Part shown: positions 9,399 to 18,226 of the stretch, piece by piece
Layout: the number at the start of each line of letters is the position of its first letter
Numbering within the stretch: the first letter of the stretch is position 1
NCBI GenBank assembly: GCA_037968755.1
Contig: JBBKWB010000045.1
Span: forward strand, 75,309-139,308
Direction of reading: 5' to 3'
Length of the DNA stretch: 64,000 bases
From: Woeseia sp037968755
GTDB taxonomy: Bacteria; Pseudomonadota; Gammaproteobacteria; Steroidobacterales; Woeseiaceae
Notes under the pieces: generated by a model
Told to the model about the DNA's origin: nothing
The model's input: only the letters and a program-made list of their open reading frames with translations
Database searches by the model: none
Translations under genes and position numbers: made by a program

Positions 9399-10186
9399 TT
9401 ATTCAAGCCAAGAATGATAGGTCTAGAACCATCGTCAACCGCTATAACAATAAAGTCGTTCGGTACAAACAGGTCACCCACCACTGCGAATCCCGAATAG
9501 TCTCCGGCAATAGGACACCCCGTGATCGTGCTGTTGATCTGGTAAAGATTGTAACGACTGTCAACGATAAGGAATGAACCCTGCGAGGTGCAGCTGGAAG
9601 CATTCTGCCCAGTAAACAGGCCGAGACTGTCAATCGTGAAGCTGGCAACCGGGTTTCCCAAGTCATCCACTTCAGACCAGACACCTTCCAGCAACGCCAG
9701 CGACGAGGCTCTTTCGTACTCGGAATCGTAGGCAAACTGGAAGGATCCGCCATCCCCGGAATCAGCGATCCATGTGCCCGCGAAGGTGGCTTTCTGACCG
9801 AGCTGACCGTCCGTGCTGATATTCGTTACGGTTGAGCCGTCAGGCCAGGTCTCGGTATTGGCTGTAGTTATGGCAATACCGCTGCCACTGACGGTGCCCG
9901 AATTGGTCGACTGGGTGCCGACAAACTGCTTGGGACTGTCCACGGATATGAAGCGAAACTGACCGTCCTCGGTTACCAGCCCGACGAACTCTTCCGTCGA
10001 CTGGCTGCTGTCGAACGTCAAAATGCCGGTCCAGATGCCACCGAACACGGCAACTGGCGGAGGCGGAGGTGGCGGTGGGTTCTGGGTCGGTGCAGAGCTT
10101 CCTGAACCACCGCCGCCGCCACATGCAGCCAGCAAGGCTGCGACCACGATCAGTGAAGTCTTGTTTCGATTAAGCATGAAGCCCAC
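9395..10186 (-). CDS. Hypothetical lipoprotein with Gly and Pro linkers
   Basis: A 263-residue protein, first of three coupled lipoprotein genes. The signal peptide ends in LAAC and is followed directly by a run of Gly, a short Ser/Gly stretch and a run of eight Pro, a flexible tether commonly seen on surface or periplasmic lipoproteins. The C-terminal ~210 residues look like a beta-rich domain with repeated GxW/GxF strands (GGIWTGILTFDSS, FAGTWIADSGDGGSF, LEGVWSEVDDLGN), suggestive of a lipocalin-like or beta-barrel fold built from similar units. The start could equally be the Met at residue 4. Function unknown. Confidence 0.75.
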   Translation of the reverse strand: MGFMLNRNKTSLIVVAALLAACGGGGGSGSSAPTQNPPPPPPPPVAVFGGIWTGILTFDSSQSTEEFVGLVTEDGQFRFISVDSPKQFVGTQSTNSGTVSGSGIAITTANTETWPDGSTVTNISTDGQLGQKATFAGTWIADSGDGGSFQFAYDSEYERASSLALLEGVWSEVDDLGNPVASFTIDSLGLFTGQNASSCTSQGSFLIVDSRYNLYQINSTITGCPIAGDYSGFAVVGDLFVPNDFIVIAVDDGSRPIILGLNK

Positions 10187-10300
10187 CTGTGTGACTGACT
10201 GCCATAGGACGCAGGTCGGTCATCGCTGGCGAATCGCGCGGCCGGTCTGCTGCCCTAATTTACGCGCAAGGTGGGAACAGTCTTTTTCAAAACCTTTCTA

Positions 10301-12784
10301 TTATCTTTTCTTTTCGTCATCGCCTGTTACGGGCTGGCCAGCCGGGCCCAGGGTCTTATCCAGCCATGCTGTGGTATCTCTCATCATCAGATTGCGTGGC
10401 AGTGGCCAGTGGCCGGACTCGTACAAGAGGCTGGACTTCTCGCCAGCGGGCGTCGCCAGCAAGTCGAGCAACGGTTGTAAGACGAATTGGTATGGTCGGA
10501 TCGGATCGTAGCGGCCGTTGATAATGATGACCGGCTGGCGAACTCTTGCCCAGAATACGTTGGGATCGTTCTGCGGATTCGCGAATATCGGAATGGGCGG
10601 GGCAATACCAACGGAATACAACACGGCCGCTTTGAGTCGAGGCTCGGTCGCGAGGCTGAAAGGCGCAAGGGTGGCGCCGTGCGAAAGCCCCATCAGAGCC
10701 ACCCGCGAGCCGTCGAACAGCGGCTCGCTTTCCAGGTAATCAATTACGCGGCCGATCTCGTCGCGAATGCGCCGATTGCGCTCCAATGCACGCCCACTGC
10801 GCTCGGGCCCCGGGTCATCATGATAATTGTCGTAGCGTTCGTGTGATCCCGTATATACCGGCCAGATCAGAACGCGGCCCGAACGCGGGACAAAATCAAT
10901 CTGATAGTCGTCCAGCGAAATTCGCTGCGAACGAAAGCCCGGCGACCAGCTGTCCGCCGGCGGCAAGTAGATGACCGATTGATAGGGCGGAGAAAAGTGC
11001 CGTGGTATGAACAGGTACACCGGCATCGGATCGTCATCGCGACCGGTTGGTATCAGTATTTCGCGACGTGTCCAGTTCTCGAACTCGGTTTCTTCAACCA
11101 CGCTGACATCGGCTGCTGTCACCATGCCGGGCAAGTAGGAGAAGTTATGTGCAATGCCTTCAAAGACGTCGTCGGACACCTGCTTCACGGTTGCGCTGAA
11201 ATCATTGAACAGATCGAATGTGGGCAACTCGCTCGCGACCGAATCGGTGACCAGGCGAATTCCGCGGAATCCGGTGGTTTCATTTCGCGCTGCCGGGTCA
11301 AGCGGTTGCGGGAAATTATAAGCCCACGCTGGATCCCGAAAGCTTGCGCCTACCACCGCACGCGCACCTCGGCTTTGCGTTGATGTCCATTCGGCGACGT
11401 TGCCAATCAGGTCGGAAGCACCGTTGATTTCAGAGCCCGCTTGCCGATCGACTGGAAGCGGCATCGTGCCCGACAGGTTGCTGCGCGGCACCAGATAGGG
11501 CGCGAACGGAAATCGCCATTCCATTGGTCCAAGCGCCGCGCGCAGCCAGTGGTGCACACTGGGCAAACGCTTGTCGCGGAAAGCGAGATAGGTATTCGCT
11601 TCGTACCAGCTAATACCGGTGACGGGCAGGTTCTGTTCGCCCGTACCGAAATTGCCAAAAGCCCAGTCGGCCGGTCCGGGGTGGCCCGTGCTGTCGACGA
11701 ACCGTTCCTGGATGCCAGGCCAGGTTAGCTTGCCCTCGGACTGATCAATCAGGGTTTGCCAGTAGCGTTGTTCGCGATAGCCGCCGGCTGCGACGAAGTC
11801 GCGGTAATCGCGGTTGCTGACTTCAAAGCGATCGATCAGAAATCCGCCAAGGTCCAGCTCCTCCACGAACCCCCAGACACCAAGGCGATACTTGCCAGCA
11901 GGGATGAAGACCATGTCAGCGGGCACGGGGGCAACAGGCATCCTGATTATGCGTTGTGCACGTTCCGCGCTGTTGAGACTGACTCCTGGGTGGGTGTCGT
12001 CCACAATGATGTTGTCGGCGAGGCGCAGCTGGTAATGACCGCGCGGCAAAGAGATTCCAGTCACTGGTGTCTTACCTAACGACACCCATTCAGCATCTGG
12101 CAGAGCGTATCGATACGCGACGTCGACACCTGCCGGTTCCGTGTAAACGGATATTGGCAGAAGCAACTTGTTCAGGAGCAGTGTTACCGCCGGCTCAGTT
12201 CGGTCCGCGAATGGCGCGATCGCGAAGTAGGCTTCCTGGTAGCGGTCTTCGGCCAACAAGGCTGTAGCAGAATTCAATGCCTCGGTGAACGCCGGTTTAG
12301 TCTGGTCGCGAAAGCCGGCCCACAAGGCAAATACCAGAATGAGCAACACGCTAATCGTGGCGACTATCCGCCGTACGGGCATACTTCGACGTTGCGCGGG
12401 TGCTCGCCGTGCAGCTGTGGTCCACTCCGCTTTAGCGACGAGTTGATAGCCGCGCTTGGAGATAGTGCGAATATAAGTTGGTTCGCGAGCGTCATCGCCG
12501 AGCTTCTTCCGCAGATCTGCAATACGCCGGTGCACCGCATCATCACCGACGATGCGGCGCTTCCAGAAATGCCCGATCAGTTCGTCGCTGGTTACCACAC
12601 GATCAGCATGTTCTGCGAGGTACAGCAGGATGTTCATCGACAGCGGCTGGACATGGCGGGTTTCGCCGTCACGGCTGAGCGAATTGTCGGCGCCGTTTAC
12701 GATCCAGGCACCAAGCTGAAGTGCGGAAGGTCCTTTGGCGCGGTCTTCATCTGACATTGATCGGGTTATCCGGGCAATCGACAT
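10301..12784 (-). CDS. Fusion protein: winged HTH - TM - PEGA-like - SUMF1-like - alpha/beta hydrolase
   Basis: An 827-residue multidomain protein. Residues ~20-117 form an OmpR/CadC-type winged HTH (VTSDELIGHFWKRRIVGDDA then RTISKRGYQLV). Residues 139-158 form one transmembrane helix, so the HTH is cytoplasmic and the rest periplasmic. Residues ~211-260 look like a PEGA domain (TEPAGVDV...LGKTPVTGISLPRGHY). Residues ~290-520 resemble SUMF1/formylglycine-generating enzymes (MVFIPAGKYRLG, NGASDLIGNVAEW, GFRGIRL), but the catalytic Cys pair is not evident. The C-terminus is an alpha/beta hydrolase with apparent triad S701 (GLSHG), D760 (NGRYDP) and H792 (ESGHWP). A CadC-like one-component signalling role is inferred. 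Two Met codons (residues 1 and 10) are possible starts. Confidence 0.85.
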   Translation of the reverse strand: MSIARITRSMSDEDRAKGPSALQLGAWIVNGADNSLSRDGETRHVQPLSMNILLYLAEHADRVVTSDELIGHFWKRRIVGDDAVHRRIADLRKKLGDDAREPTYIRTISKRGYQLVAKAEWTTAARRAPAQRRSMPVRRIVATISVLLILVFALWAGFRDQTKPAFTEALNSATALLAEDRYQEAYFAIAPFADRTEPAVTLLLNKLLLPISVYTEPAGVDVAYRYALPDAEWVSLGKTPVTGISLPRGHYQLRLADNIIVDDTHPGVSLNSAERAQRIIRMPVAPVPADMVFIPAGKYRLGVWGFVEELDLGGFLIDRFEVSNRDYRDFVAAGGYREQRYWQTLIDQSEGKLTWPGIQERFVDSTGHPGPADWAFGNFGTGEQNLPVTGISWYEANTYLAFRDKRLPSVHHWLRAALGPMEWRFPFAPYLVPRSNLSGTMPLPVDRQAGSEINGASDLIGNVAEWTSTQSRGARAVVGASFRDPAWAYNFPQPLDPAARNETTGFRGIRLVTDSVASELPTFDLFNDFSATVKQVSDDVFEGIAHNFSYLPGMVTAADVSVVEETEFENWTRREILIPTGRDDDPMPVYLFIPRHFSPPYQSVIYLPPADSWSPGFRSQRISLDDYQIDFVPRSGRVLIWPVYTGSHERYDNYHDDPGPERSGRALERNRRIRDEIGRVIDYLESEPLFDGSRVALMGLSHGATLAPFSLATEPRLKAAVLYSVGIAPPIPIFANPQNDPNVFWARVRQPVIIINGRYDPIRPYQFVLQPLLDLLATPAGEKSSLLYESGHWPLPRNLMMRDTTAWLDKTLGPAGQPVTGDDEKKR

Positions 12785-12794
12785 CCAGGATGGC

Positions 12795-12815
12795 GAGCAC
12801 GGCCCAACCGTGCTC
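12795..12815. repeat. Short hairpin, possibly REP-like
   Basis: GAGCACGG and CCGTGCTC form a perfect 8-base stem around CCCAA, between the E2 stop and the start of the HTH-hydrolase gene. There is no T run on either side. Single intergenic GC-rich hairpins of this shape are often dispersed REP elements, but no second copy was found in this window. Confidence 0.35.
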
Positions 12816-12930
12816 CCACATTCTACGCTTTTGCTCGCTTGGTCAGGAGTTACCGTCTGTATCCGGCTCTTGCGGTTGGGACATCGACCAGCAGCTGGCG
12901 CCGGTTGCTGGACAGGTCGTCATGCAATCG

Positions 12931-14160
12931 CTAGGTCGACATGAAAATCGTAGCCGGGTGCTCCAGCATGCCGCGGATGCTTTGAACCATCTCCGCTGCG
13001 TCGTAACCATCGACAAAGCGGTGATCGAATGAGGATGACAGGTTCATCGTCAAGCGAACCGCGATCTGGCCGTTGATTACGACCGGCTTTTCGATAGCGC
13101 GGTTGACGCCAATAATGCCAACCTCCGGCATATTGATGACAGGTGTCGTCACAATGCCGCCGAGCTTACCGAGGCTGGTGATCGTGATCGTGGAGCCCGA
13201 AAGCTCGTCGCGGCGAATAGTATTGTCGCGAGCGGCGGCGGACACCTTGCGTATCGCTGCAGCCAGTTCATCGAGCGACAACTGCTCCGCATTCTTTACG
13301 ACCGGCACCTTTAACCCGTCCGGCGTTTGCGTTGCCACGCCGAGATGCACGGGTCCGTGCTGAATGATGACGTTGCGTTCTTTGTCGTATGTCGCATTGC
13401 ATTGCGGGAACTCATGCAATGCACGAATTAATGCGCGGGACAGGAACGGCAGCAGGGTCAGGCGTTCTTTGCGCCGGTCACTGGCGTTCAGGTGTTTACG
13501 GAGAGCTTCGAGTTCGGTGATATCGATCTCTTCGACATAGGTGAAGTGTGGAATCTCCTGCGTCGCCTGAGTCATGCGTTCAGCGATCATGCGTCGCAGC
13601 CCGATCACTTTCACTTCTTTCGTTTCGCGTGTTGCCACAGTTCTCGATGGTGACTGCAAGGCATCGCCCTGTTGTTCCAGAAATCCATCAAAGTCTTCGC
13701 GAGTGATGCGACCATTTGGGCCACGGCCCGGCACTTTCGCCAGGTCAACGCCGCTCTCTTTCGCGCGGCGTCTGATTGCCGGTGACGTCATTACGCGGCT
13801 GCCGGTATCCGCTGGTGTTGGAGCTTCCTTCGCGGCTGCGGGTTTCGGTGCCGCTTTAGGACTCTTGGCAGCGGCAACTGCGACGGGTGCTTCGTCTTCC
13901 GCCGACACGCTGGCCGCTGCATCCGTTGTGAACGTGATCAGCGGCGCGCCAACAGCAATCATGTCACCCGGCACACCTGCCAGCTTGGTTACCGTGCCAG
14001 TTACTGGTGAGGAGAGTTCGATTGCGGCCTTATCGGTCATCATTGTGCCGACAATATCCTCCTCTTCAACGAGGTCGCCGACCTTGACGTGCCACTCGCC
14101 GATTTCGGATTCGACAGTGCCTTCACCGAGATCCGGTAGCTTGAATATGTACTCGCTCAT
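12931..14160 (-). CDS. bkdB: Branched-chain 2-oxoacid dehydrogenase E2, dihydrolipoamide acyltransferase
   Basis: A 409-residue acyltransferase core of the dehydrogenase complex. It moves the acyl group from lipoamide to CoA. One N-terminal lipoyl domain carries the lipoylated Lys in MTDKAAIEL (about residue 44). An Ala/Pro-rich linker, a peripheral-subunit-binding domain (TSPAIRRRAKESGVDLAKVPG) and the catalytic domain with SFDHRFVDG follow. The start is set at 14160: GGAGG precedes it closely and ATGA overlaps the E1-beta stop. A longer frame reaches 14223 but only adds sequence without homology. It is the last gene of the operon; no E3 gene follows. Confidence 0.92.
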   Translation of the reverse strand: MSEYIFKLPDLGEGTVESEIGEWHVKVGDLVEEEDIVGTMMTDKAAIELSSPVTGTVTKLAGVPGDMIAVGAPLITFTTDAAASVSAEDEAPVAVAAAKSPKAAPKPAAAKEAPTPADTGSRVMTSPAIRRRAKESGVDLAKVPGRGPNGRITREDFDGFLEQQGDALQSPSRTVATRETKEVKVIGLRRMIAERMTQATQEIPHFTYVEEIDITELEALRKHLNASDRRKERLTLLPFLSRALIRALHEFPQCNATYDKERNVIIQHGPVHLGVATQTPDGLKVPVVKNAEQLSLDELAAAIRKVSAAARDNTIRRDELSGSTITITSLGKLGGIVTTPVINMPEVGIIGVNRAIEKPVVINGQIAVRLTMNLSSSFDHRFVDGYDAAEMVQSIRGMLEHPATIFMST

Positions 14161-15173
14161 CCTGCCTCCATGACGTTCTTGATCCCGGCCGCGATGCGTT
14201 TCTGCCCGGGAAAGTACTGCCATTCAAACGCGTGTGGGTAAGGTGTGTCCCAACCCGCAACACGTTCAATGGGTGCTTCAAGATTCCAGAAGCAGTGTTC
14301 CTGGATGGTGGCCGTCAGCTCTGCGCCGTAGCCGCTGAAGCGGGTTGCCTCGTGCGCTATCAGGCAACGACCGGTTCTGTTTACCGAATCGACAAGTGTC
14401 GTGACATCAAGCGGGGCAAGCGTGCGGACATCGATAATCTCGGCATCGATGCCGGTCAGCTTCGCGGCTGCCTGCGCAACGTGCACCAGCGTTCCGTAAG
14501 TAATGATGGTCAGGTCGTCGCCAGTCTCAACTATCTCTGCTTTGCCGAGCGGTACGGTGTAGTAGCCTTCTGGCACTTCACCTTTCGGGTGTGCCGCCCA
14601 TGACACTGCCGCTTTGTCCGGGTCGCCATCGAACGGCCCGTTATAGATACGCTTTGGTTCGAAGAATATGATCGGATCATCAGATTCGATCGAACTGATC
14701 AGCAAACCTTTCGCATCGTAAGGGTTAGACGGCATGACGGTCTTGATGCCGCTGATATGAGTAAATATGCCTTCCGGCGATTGCGAATGAGTCTGGCCGC
14801 CGCGAATGCCACCGCCACAGGGCGTGCGAATCGTTACGGGTGAAGTGAGGTCGCCGGCAGTCCGATAACGCAGTCGCGCGAGTTCACTCACCACCTGGTC
14901 GAAGCCGGGATAGATGTAATCAGCAAACTGGATTTCCGCAACCGGTCGCAGGCCGTTCACGCCCATACCGATTGCGGCGCCGATAATGCCGCCTTCTGCG
15001 ATGGGGGCGTCAATGACGCGGTGCTCACCAAACTTGCGCTGCAGGCCGTCTGTGCAACGAAACACACCGCCGAAATAGCCCACGTCCTCGCCGAGAATTA
15101 CGACGTTAGGATCCTTGTCCATGACGACATCAAGGGCCGAGCGGATGGCTTGAATCATATTCATCTGTGCCAT
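14157..15173 (-). CDS. bkdA2: Branched-chain 2-oxoacid dehydrogenase E1 beta subunit
   Basis: A 338-residue transketolase-type subunit which, with E1 alpha, decarboxylates branched-chain 2-oxoacids using thiamine diphosphate. Typical features are MNMIQAIRSALD at the N-terminus, VILGEDVGYFGGVFRCTDGL, the FADYIYPGFDQ segment and the C-terminal transketolase domain with DVRTLAPLDVTTL and HEATRFSGYGAE. The length is normal. It lies 3 bases after E1 alpha and overlaps E2 by 4 bases, so all three form one operon. Confidence 0.93.
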   Translation of the reverse strand: MAQMNMIQAIRSALDVVMDKDPNVVILGEDVGYFGGVFRCTDGLQRKFGEHRVIDAPIAEGGIIGAAIGMGVNGLRPVAEIQFADYIYPGFDQVVSELARLRYRTAGDLTSPVTIRTPCGGGIRGGQTHSQSPEGIFTHISGIKTVMPSNPYDAKGLLISSIESDDPIIFFEPKRIYNGPFDGDPDKAAVSWAAHPKGEVPEGYYTVPLGKAEIVETGDDLTIITYGTLVHVAQAAAKLTGIDAEIIDVRTLAPLDVTTLVDSVNRTGRCLIAHEATRFSGYGAELTATIQEHCFWNLEAPIERVAGWDTPYPHAFEWQYFPGQKRIAAGIKNVMEAG

Positions 15174-15176
15174 CGA

Positions 15177-16412
15177 TCAGTCCTCCAGCGCCAGCATTTG
15201 TTTGCGCTGAATCTCGAGATGCTCGGGCGTTTCAGCGTAGACGTCGTCAAACATGGTGGCGCAATCCAGTCGCGGACCTTCGGTCATCGTGCCGGCTTTC
15301 TGAGCTTCCTTCCAGGCAGCAAGTACCTCCGCGCGCAGTTCTTTCTCCAATGCAGCGTGTTTCTTATCCGACCAGTGACCTTCACCGATCAAATGCTGTT
15401 TCAGGCGTTCCAGCGGATCGCCCAGCGGGAATGATTTCCACTCGTCTTTCGGTCGATACTTCGTCGGATCGTCACTGGTGGAGTGTGCCGCTCCGCGGTA
15501 GGTAACGTGCTCGATGATCGTTGGACCACCACCACGGCGTGCGCGTTCTGCGGCCCAGACAGTGACGGCGTAGATAGCCAGCAGGTCGTTGCCGTCCACC
15601 CGCACTCCCGGTATGCCAAGACCAATGCCACGTGCGGCGAACGAACGGCGCTCGCCACCGGCGAAGCCCTGGAATGTAGAAATGGCCCACTGGTTATTGA
15701 TGATGTTCAGGATGACCGGCGCCTGGTATACGGCAGCAAAGGTAATCGCGTGGTGAAAATCGGCTTCAGCTGTACTGCCATCACCTACCCAGGACGCCGC
15801 AATGTGGTCCTCGCCTTTAATCGCGGACGCCATCGCCCAGCCGACTGCATGCGGGTACTGTGTGCCGAGATTGCCGGAGATCGAAAACATGTTGGCATTC
15901 TTGTCGTGGTACATGATTGGCATCTGCCGGCCTTTGCACATATCCCGTGTGTTGGACAGGCATTGGCACATGAGCTCGACCAGCTTGGTGCCGCGATACA
16001 GATACAGCCCCTGGTTACGATAATGCGGGAAGCACATATCGCCGGGACGCAGCGCCATGCCCTGTGCGATCGAAATAGCTTCTTCGCCGAGTGACTGTAT
16101 ATAAAAGGAGATACGACCCTGGCGCTGAATCTGCTGCATGCGCTCATCGAAAATGCGGGTAAGCAGCATCCAGCGCAAGGCAACCTGCAGTTCGCCGGTA
16201 TCAATATTAGGGTTCCACGGACCCACTGCTTTGTGGTTCTCGTCGAGCACTCGCACGAGGCCGTGGCTCAAGTGATCGATGTCGCGTACGCGTACGTCAA
16301 CGGGTGGCTTGTCGATCTCGCCAGCCGCGGACAGCTCAAGATAACTGAAATCCGGCTTATCGCCTGGCCGCGCTGATGGCTGCGGAATGTGCAGTCTTGA
16401 TCGAGTGCTCAT
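15177..16412 (-). CDS. bkdA1: Branched-chain 2-oxoacid dehydrogenase E1 alpha subunit
   Basis: A 411-residue subunit with the thiamine-diphosphate motif GDG (residues 210-212) through NN (239-240). The N-terminal extension RLHIPQPSARPGDKPDFSYL closely recalls Pseudomonas BkdA1 and separates it from pyruvate dehydrogenase alpha subunits. The phosphorylation-loop region HSTSDDPTKYRP is also branched-chain type. It supplies acyl groups from valine, leucine and isoleucine breakdown to E2. First gene of the operon; no BkdR-like regulator is adjacent. Confidence 0.93.
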   Translation of the reverse strand: MSTRSRLHIPQPSARPGDKPDFSYLELSAAGEIDKPPVDVRVRDIDHLSHGLVRVLDENHKAVGPWNPNIDTGELQVALRWMLLTRIFDERMQQIQRQGRISFYIQSLGEEAISIAQGMALRPGDMCFPHYRNQGLYLYRGTKLVELMCQCLSNTRDMCKGRQMPIMYHDKNANMFSISGNLGTQYPHAVGWAMASAIKGEDHIAASWVGDGSTAEADFHHAITFAAVYQAPVILNIINNQWAISTFQGFAGGERRSFAARGIGLGIPGVRVDGNDLLAIYAVTVWAAERARRGGGPTIIEHVTYRGAAHSTSDDPTKYRPKDEWKSFPLGDPLERLKQHLIGEGHWSDKKHAALEKELRAEVLAAWKEAQKAGTMTEGPRLDCATMFDDVYAETPEHLEIQRKQMLALED

Positions 16413-16668
16413 GCGGTGGAGTCCTTCTTCTCGAAATCGGGCGACAACGCATCAGTTGCGAAACTGACGATTGCGCTGCAGCGCAACATCGGCCGCTACA
16501 GGAAACGCCCGATTCTACGCAAGTTGAGTGCTTATTGCCGACCTGACCGGGCCTCAGGGATACTCTCGGGCCGGTCGTCAATGGCGAGGCAAATTCTGGC
16601 GAGAGCGGCGGCGCTTCGCAATACCACAAATAGCTAAATGACAGCGGCTCTCACCGTCAGTCTGCTGC

Positions 16669-17103
16669 TTACTTGCGGTCCTCTTTCGGGTCCTTTTTCA
16701 GATGCCGTACGTAGCGCAGAGTAAAGAAGCTGATAATCGACATCAAAACCGCTATCTCAAAGCGATCGACGGCTACAGACATTCCGATCAGGCCCGTGAT
16801 CCAAATCGTCGCCGCTGTCGAAGTACCGGAAACATTGCCATTGCCCTTCAGGATTGCGCCGCCGCCAATGAAGCCGATGCCAGTGATGAGGCCTTGCATA
16901 ACCCGTGCTTCAGCATCTGTCGTATCCAGTACGCCAATGCCGACGAGCATGTAACCGCAGGCAGCGACTGCAACAAGGGGGAAGGTTCGGAGCCCGATCC
17001 CCTGGCTGGATTCTTCGCGATCGAAGGCAACCGGCAGGGCCAGGACGTAGGCAATACCGAGATGCATAAGGTTAAACCAGGTTTCCGTCCAATCGAATTC
17101 CAT
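16669..17103 (-). CDS. MgtC/SapB family membrane protein
   Basis: A 144-residue integral membrane protein with about four hydrophobic segments. Diagnostic MgtC/SapB signatures are present: REESSQGIGLRTFPLVAVAA near the N-terminus and QGLITGIGFIGGGAIL followed by GTSTAATIWITGLIG. The soluble ACT-like C-terminal domain of full MgtC is absent, as in the short SapB-type members. In pathogens MgtC adapts cells to low magnesium and modulates ATP synthase; here the role is open. It stands alone, with about 120 bases to its upstream neighbour. Confidence 0.85.
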   Translation of the reverse strand: MEFDWTETWFNLMHLGIAYVLALPVAFDREESSQGIGLRTFPLVAVAACGYMLVGIGVLDTTDAEARVMQGLITGIGFIGGGAILKGNGNVSGTSTAATIWITGLIGMSVAVDRFEIAVLMSIISFFTLRYVRHLKKDPKEDRK

Positions 17104-17226
17104 CTGTGCTTCCAGAACTGCGCCACAGCTGGCGGGAGACCAATATTAGCGCGAATTGGCACGATGCCGGGCTCGGCTCAGTCTGGCGCTACGTATCCAC
17201 CGGTAGCGTCAAATTATTGAGGCTAC

Positions 17227-17706
17227 TTACCAAGGCTCGGCAAGCGATCTGTACTCGCCCGCATAAAACAGCAAAGGTGAGCCCTCGCTGCTGCGGAATC
17301 GCTCTATGCGGCCGACGACGATGTAGTGATCGCCGCAGTCGTGAATCTGGAACGTTCGGCACTCGAAGCACGCCAGCGTGTCCGGCAGAAGTGGCACGCC
17401 GTCTGCCGATAGTAGCGTCTCGATGCTATCGAACAGTGTGTGATCGGAACGGGCGAAGTGAGCGGCGAATTCTTGTTGCTTCGCGCTGAGTACATTGATG
17501 GCGAACCAATCGCAATTGAGATACGCCTCGAGCGAATTGGACACCTTGGCGATATTCCACAACAGCAGCGGCGGTTCAAGTGATACCGAGCTGAAGCTGT
17601 TTGCGGTGATGCCGCAAGGGCGGCCAAGCGCATCATTGCAGGTCACGACGGTGACCCCGGTTGCGAACTGGCCGAGGCACTGGCGCAGGTCAAGCTCTGC
17701 AGTCAT
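17227..17706 (-). CDS. Flavin reductase family protein (FMN-binding)
   Basis: A 159-residue protein of the flavin reductase-like, FMN-binding split-barrel family, which supplies reduced flavin to two-component monooxygenases or acts alone. The N-terminal RQCLGQFATGVTVVTCNDALGRPCGITANSFSSVSLEPPLLL is the classical family pattern, and a late DHYIVVGRIERF strand also fits. The start is set at 17706 because family members usually begin there and AGG lies just upstream; an in-frame ATG at 17745 would add 13 residues. No monooxygenase partner is adjacent, so its client is unknown. Confidence 0.82.
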   Translation of the reverse strand: MTAELDLRQCLGQFATGVTVVTCNDALGRPCGITANSFSSVSLEPPLLLWNIAKVSNSLEAYLNCDWFAINVLSAKQQEFAAHFARSDHTLFDSIETLLSADGVPLLPDTLACFECRTFQIHDCGDHYIVVGRIERFRSSEGSPLLFYAGEYRSLAEPW

Positions 17707-17745
17707 CGGCCTGCTCGAATCTGGGGCCTGTAAAAAAGCATGCAT

Positions 17746-18050
17746 CGGCCAATCATTTGCGGGGGACGGCGCAATCTATCCTTTCCTGCTGGTCGATGCC
17801 ACAGACGCGGTCGCTGGTTGAGCCGGCCGCGGCGGTTTCGGCATGCACTTAAAGCCAGCCTGTGTCGAGATCAGGGTCAACCCGGGCGTCGCAAACCCGG
17901 GTCGAGGCGCCACTATGCGGTGGCCGTTTAAACAGCATTCGAGCACGCCGCGCTGGCCAGTTTCGCCGCTGCATTGGCGGACAGCCTCCCGGCGTGACAA
18001 AGCTCTCAGTTCAACTACGGGATAAGTAATATGATTACCGTATTCGGCGA
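17746..18050. other. Intergenic region between divergent genes
   Basis: Divergent spacer between the flavin reductase and the histidine kinase. The left part is GC-rich, with two CCCGGG sites about 15 bases apart but no longer repeat. No small gene with family features was found. The right end becomes AT-rich and leads into the kinase promoter. Confidence 0.4.
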
Positions 18051-18078
18051 TTTAAAACTGTCAATTAGAATATATAGT
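18051..18078 (+). promoter_or_regulatory. Candidate sigma-70-type promoter for the histidine kinase operon
   Basis: TTTAAA, a 16-base spacer and TATAGT lie in the only strongly AT-rich patch upstream of the kinase gene, about 150 bases before its start. The -35 matches four of six consensus bases, the -10 five of six. Confidence 0.35.
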
Positions 18079-18226
18079 CAAACAAGACCATTTCTGATTT
18101 GCAGTAATCGTTACTACGACTCAAGTGTTGCCGCCATTTGCCGATAGGTACTTGTGCGGGGAGGGGTTCCCCAAGCGCGGCTGGCCAATGTGATCGCCAA
18201 CGCGTTCGTGTGCCAATGGAATAACG

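Noticed and set aside
10301..12784. Formylglycine-generating activity for the SUMF1-like domain
   Set aside because: The catalytic Cys pair is not evident and no sulfatase gene is nearby. The domain is described by fold only.
17887..17912. Two CCCGGG sites near the flavin reductase as an operator
   Set aside because: Each is a self-complementary 6-mer common in GC-rich DNA; no longer symmetry joins them.
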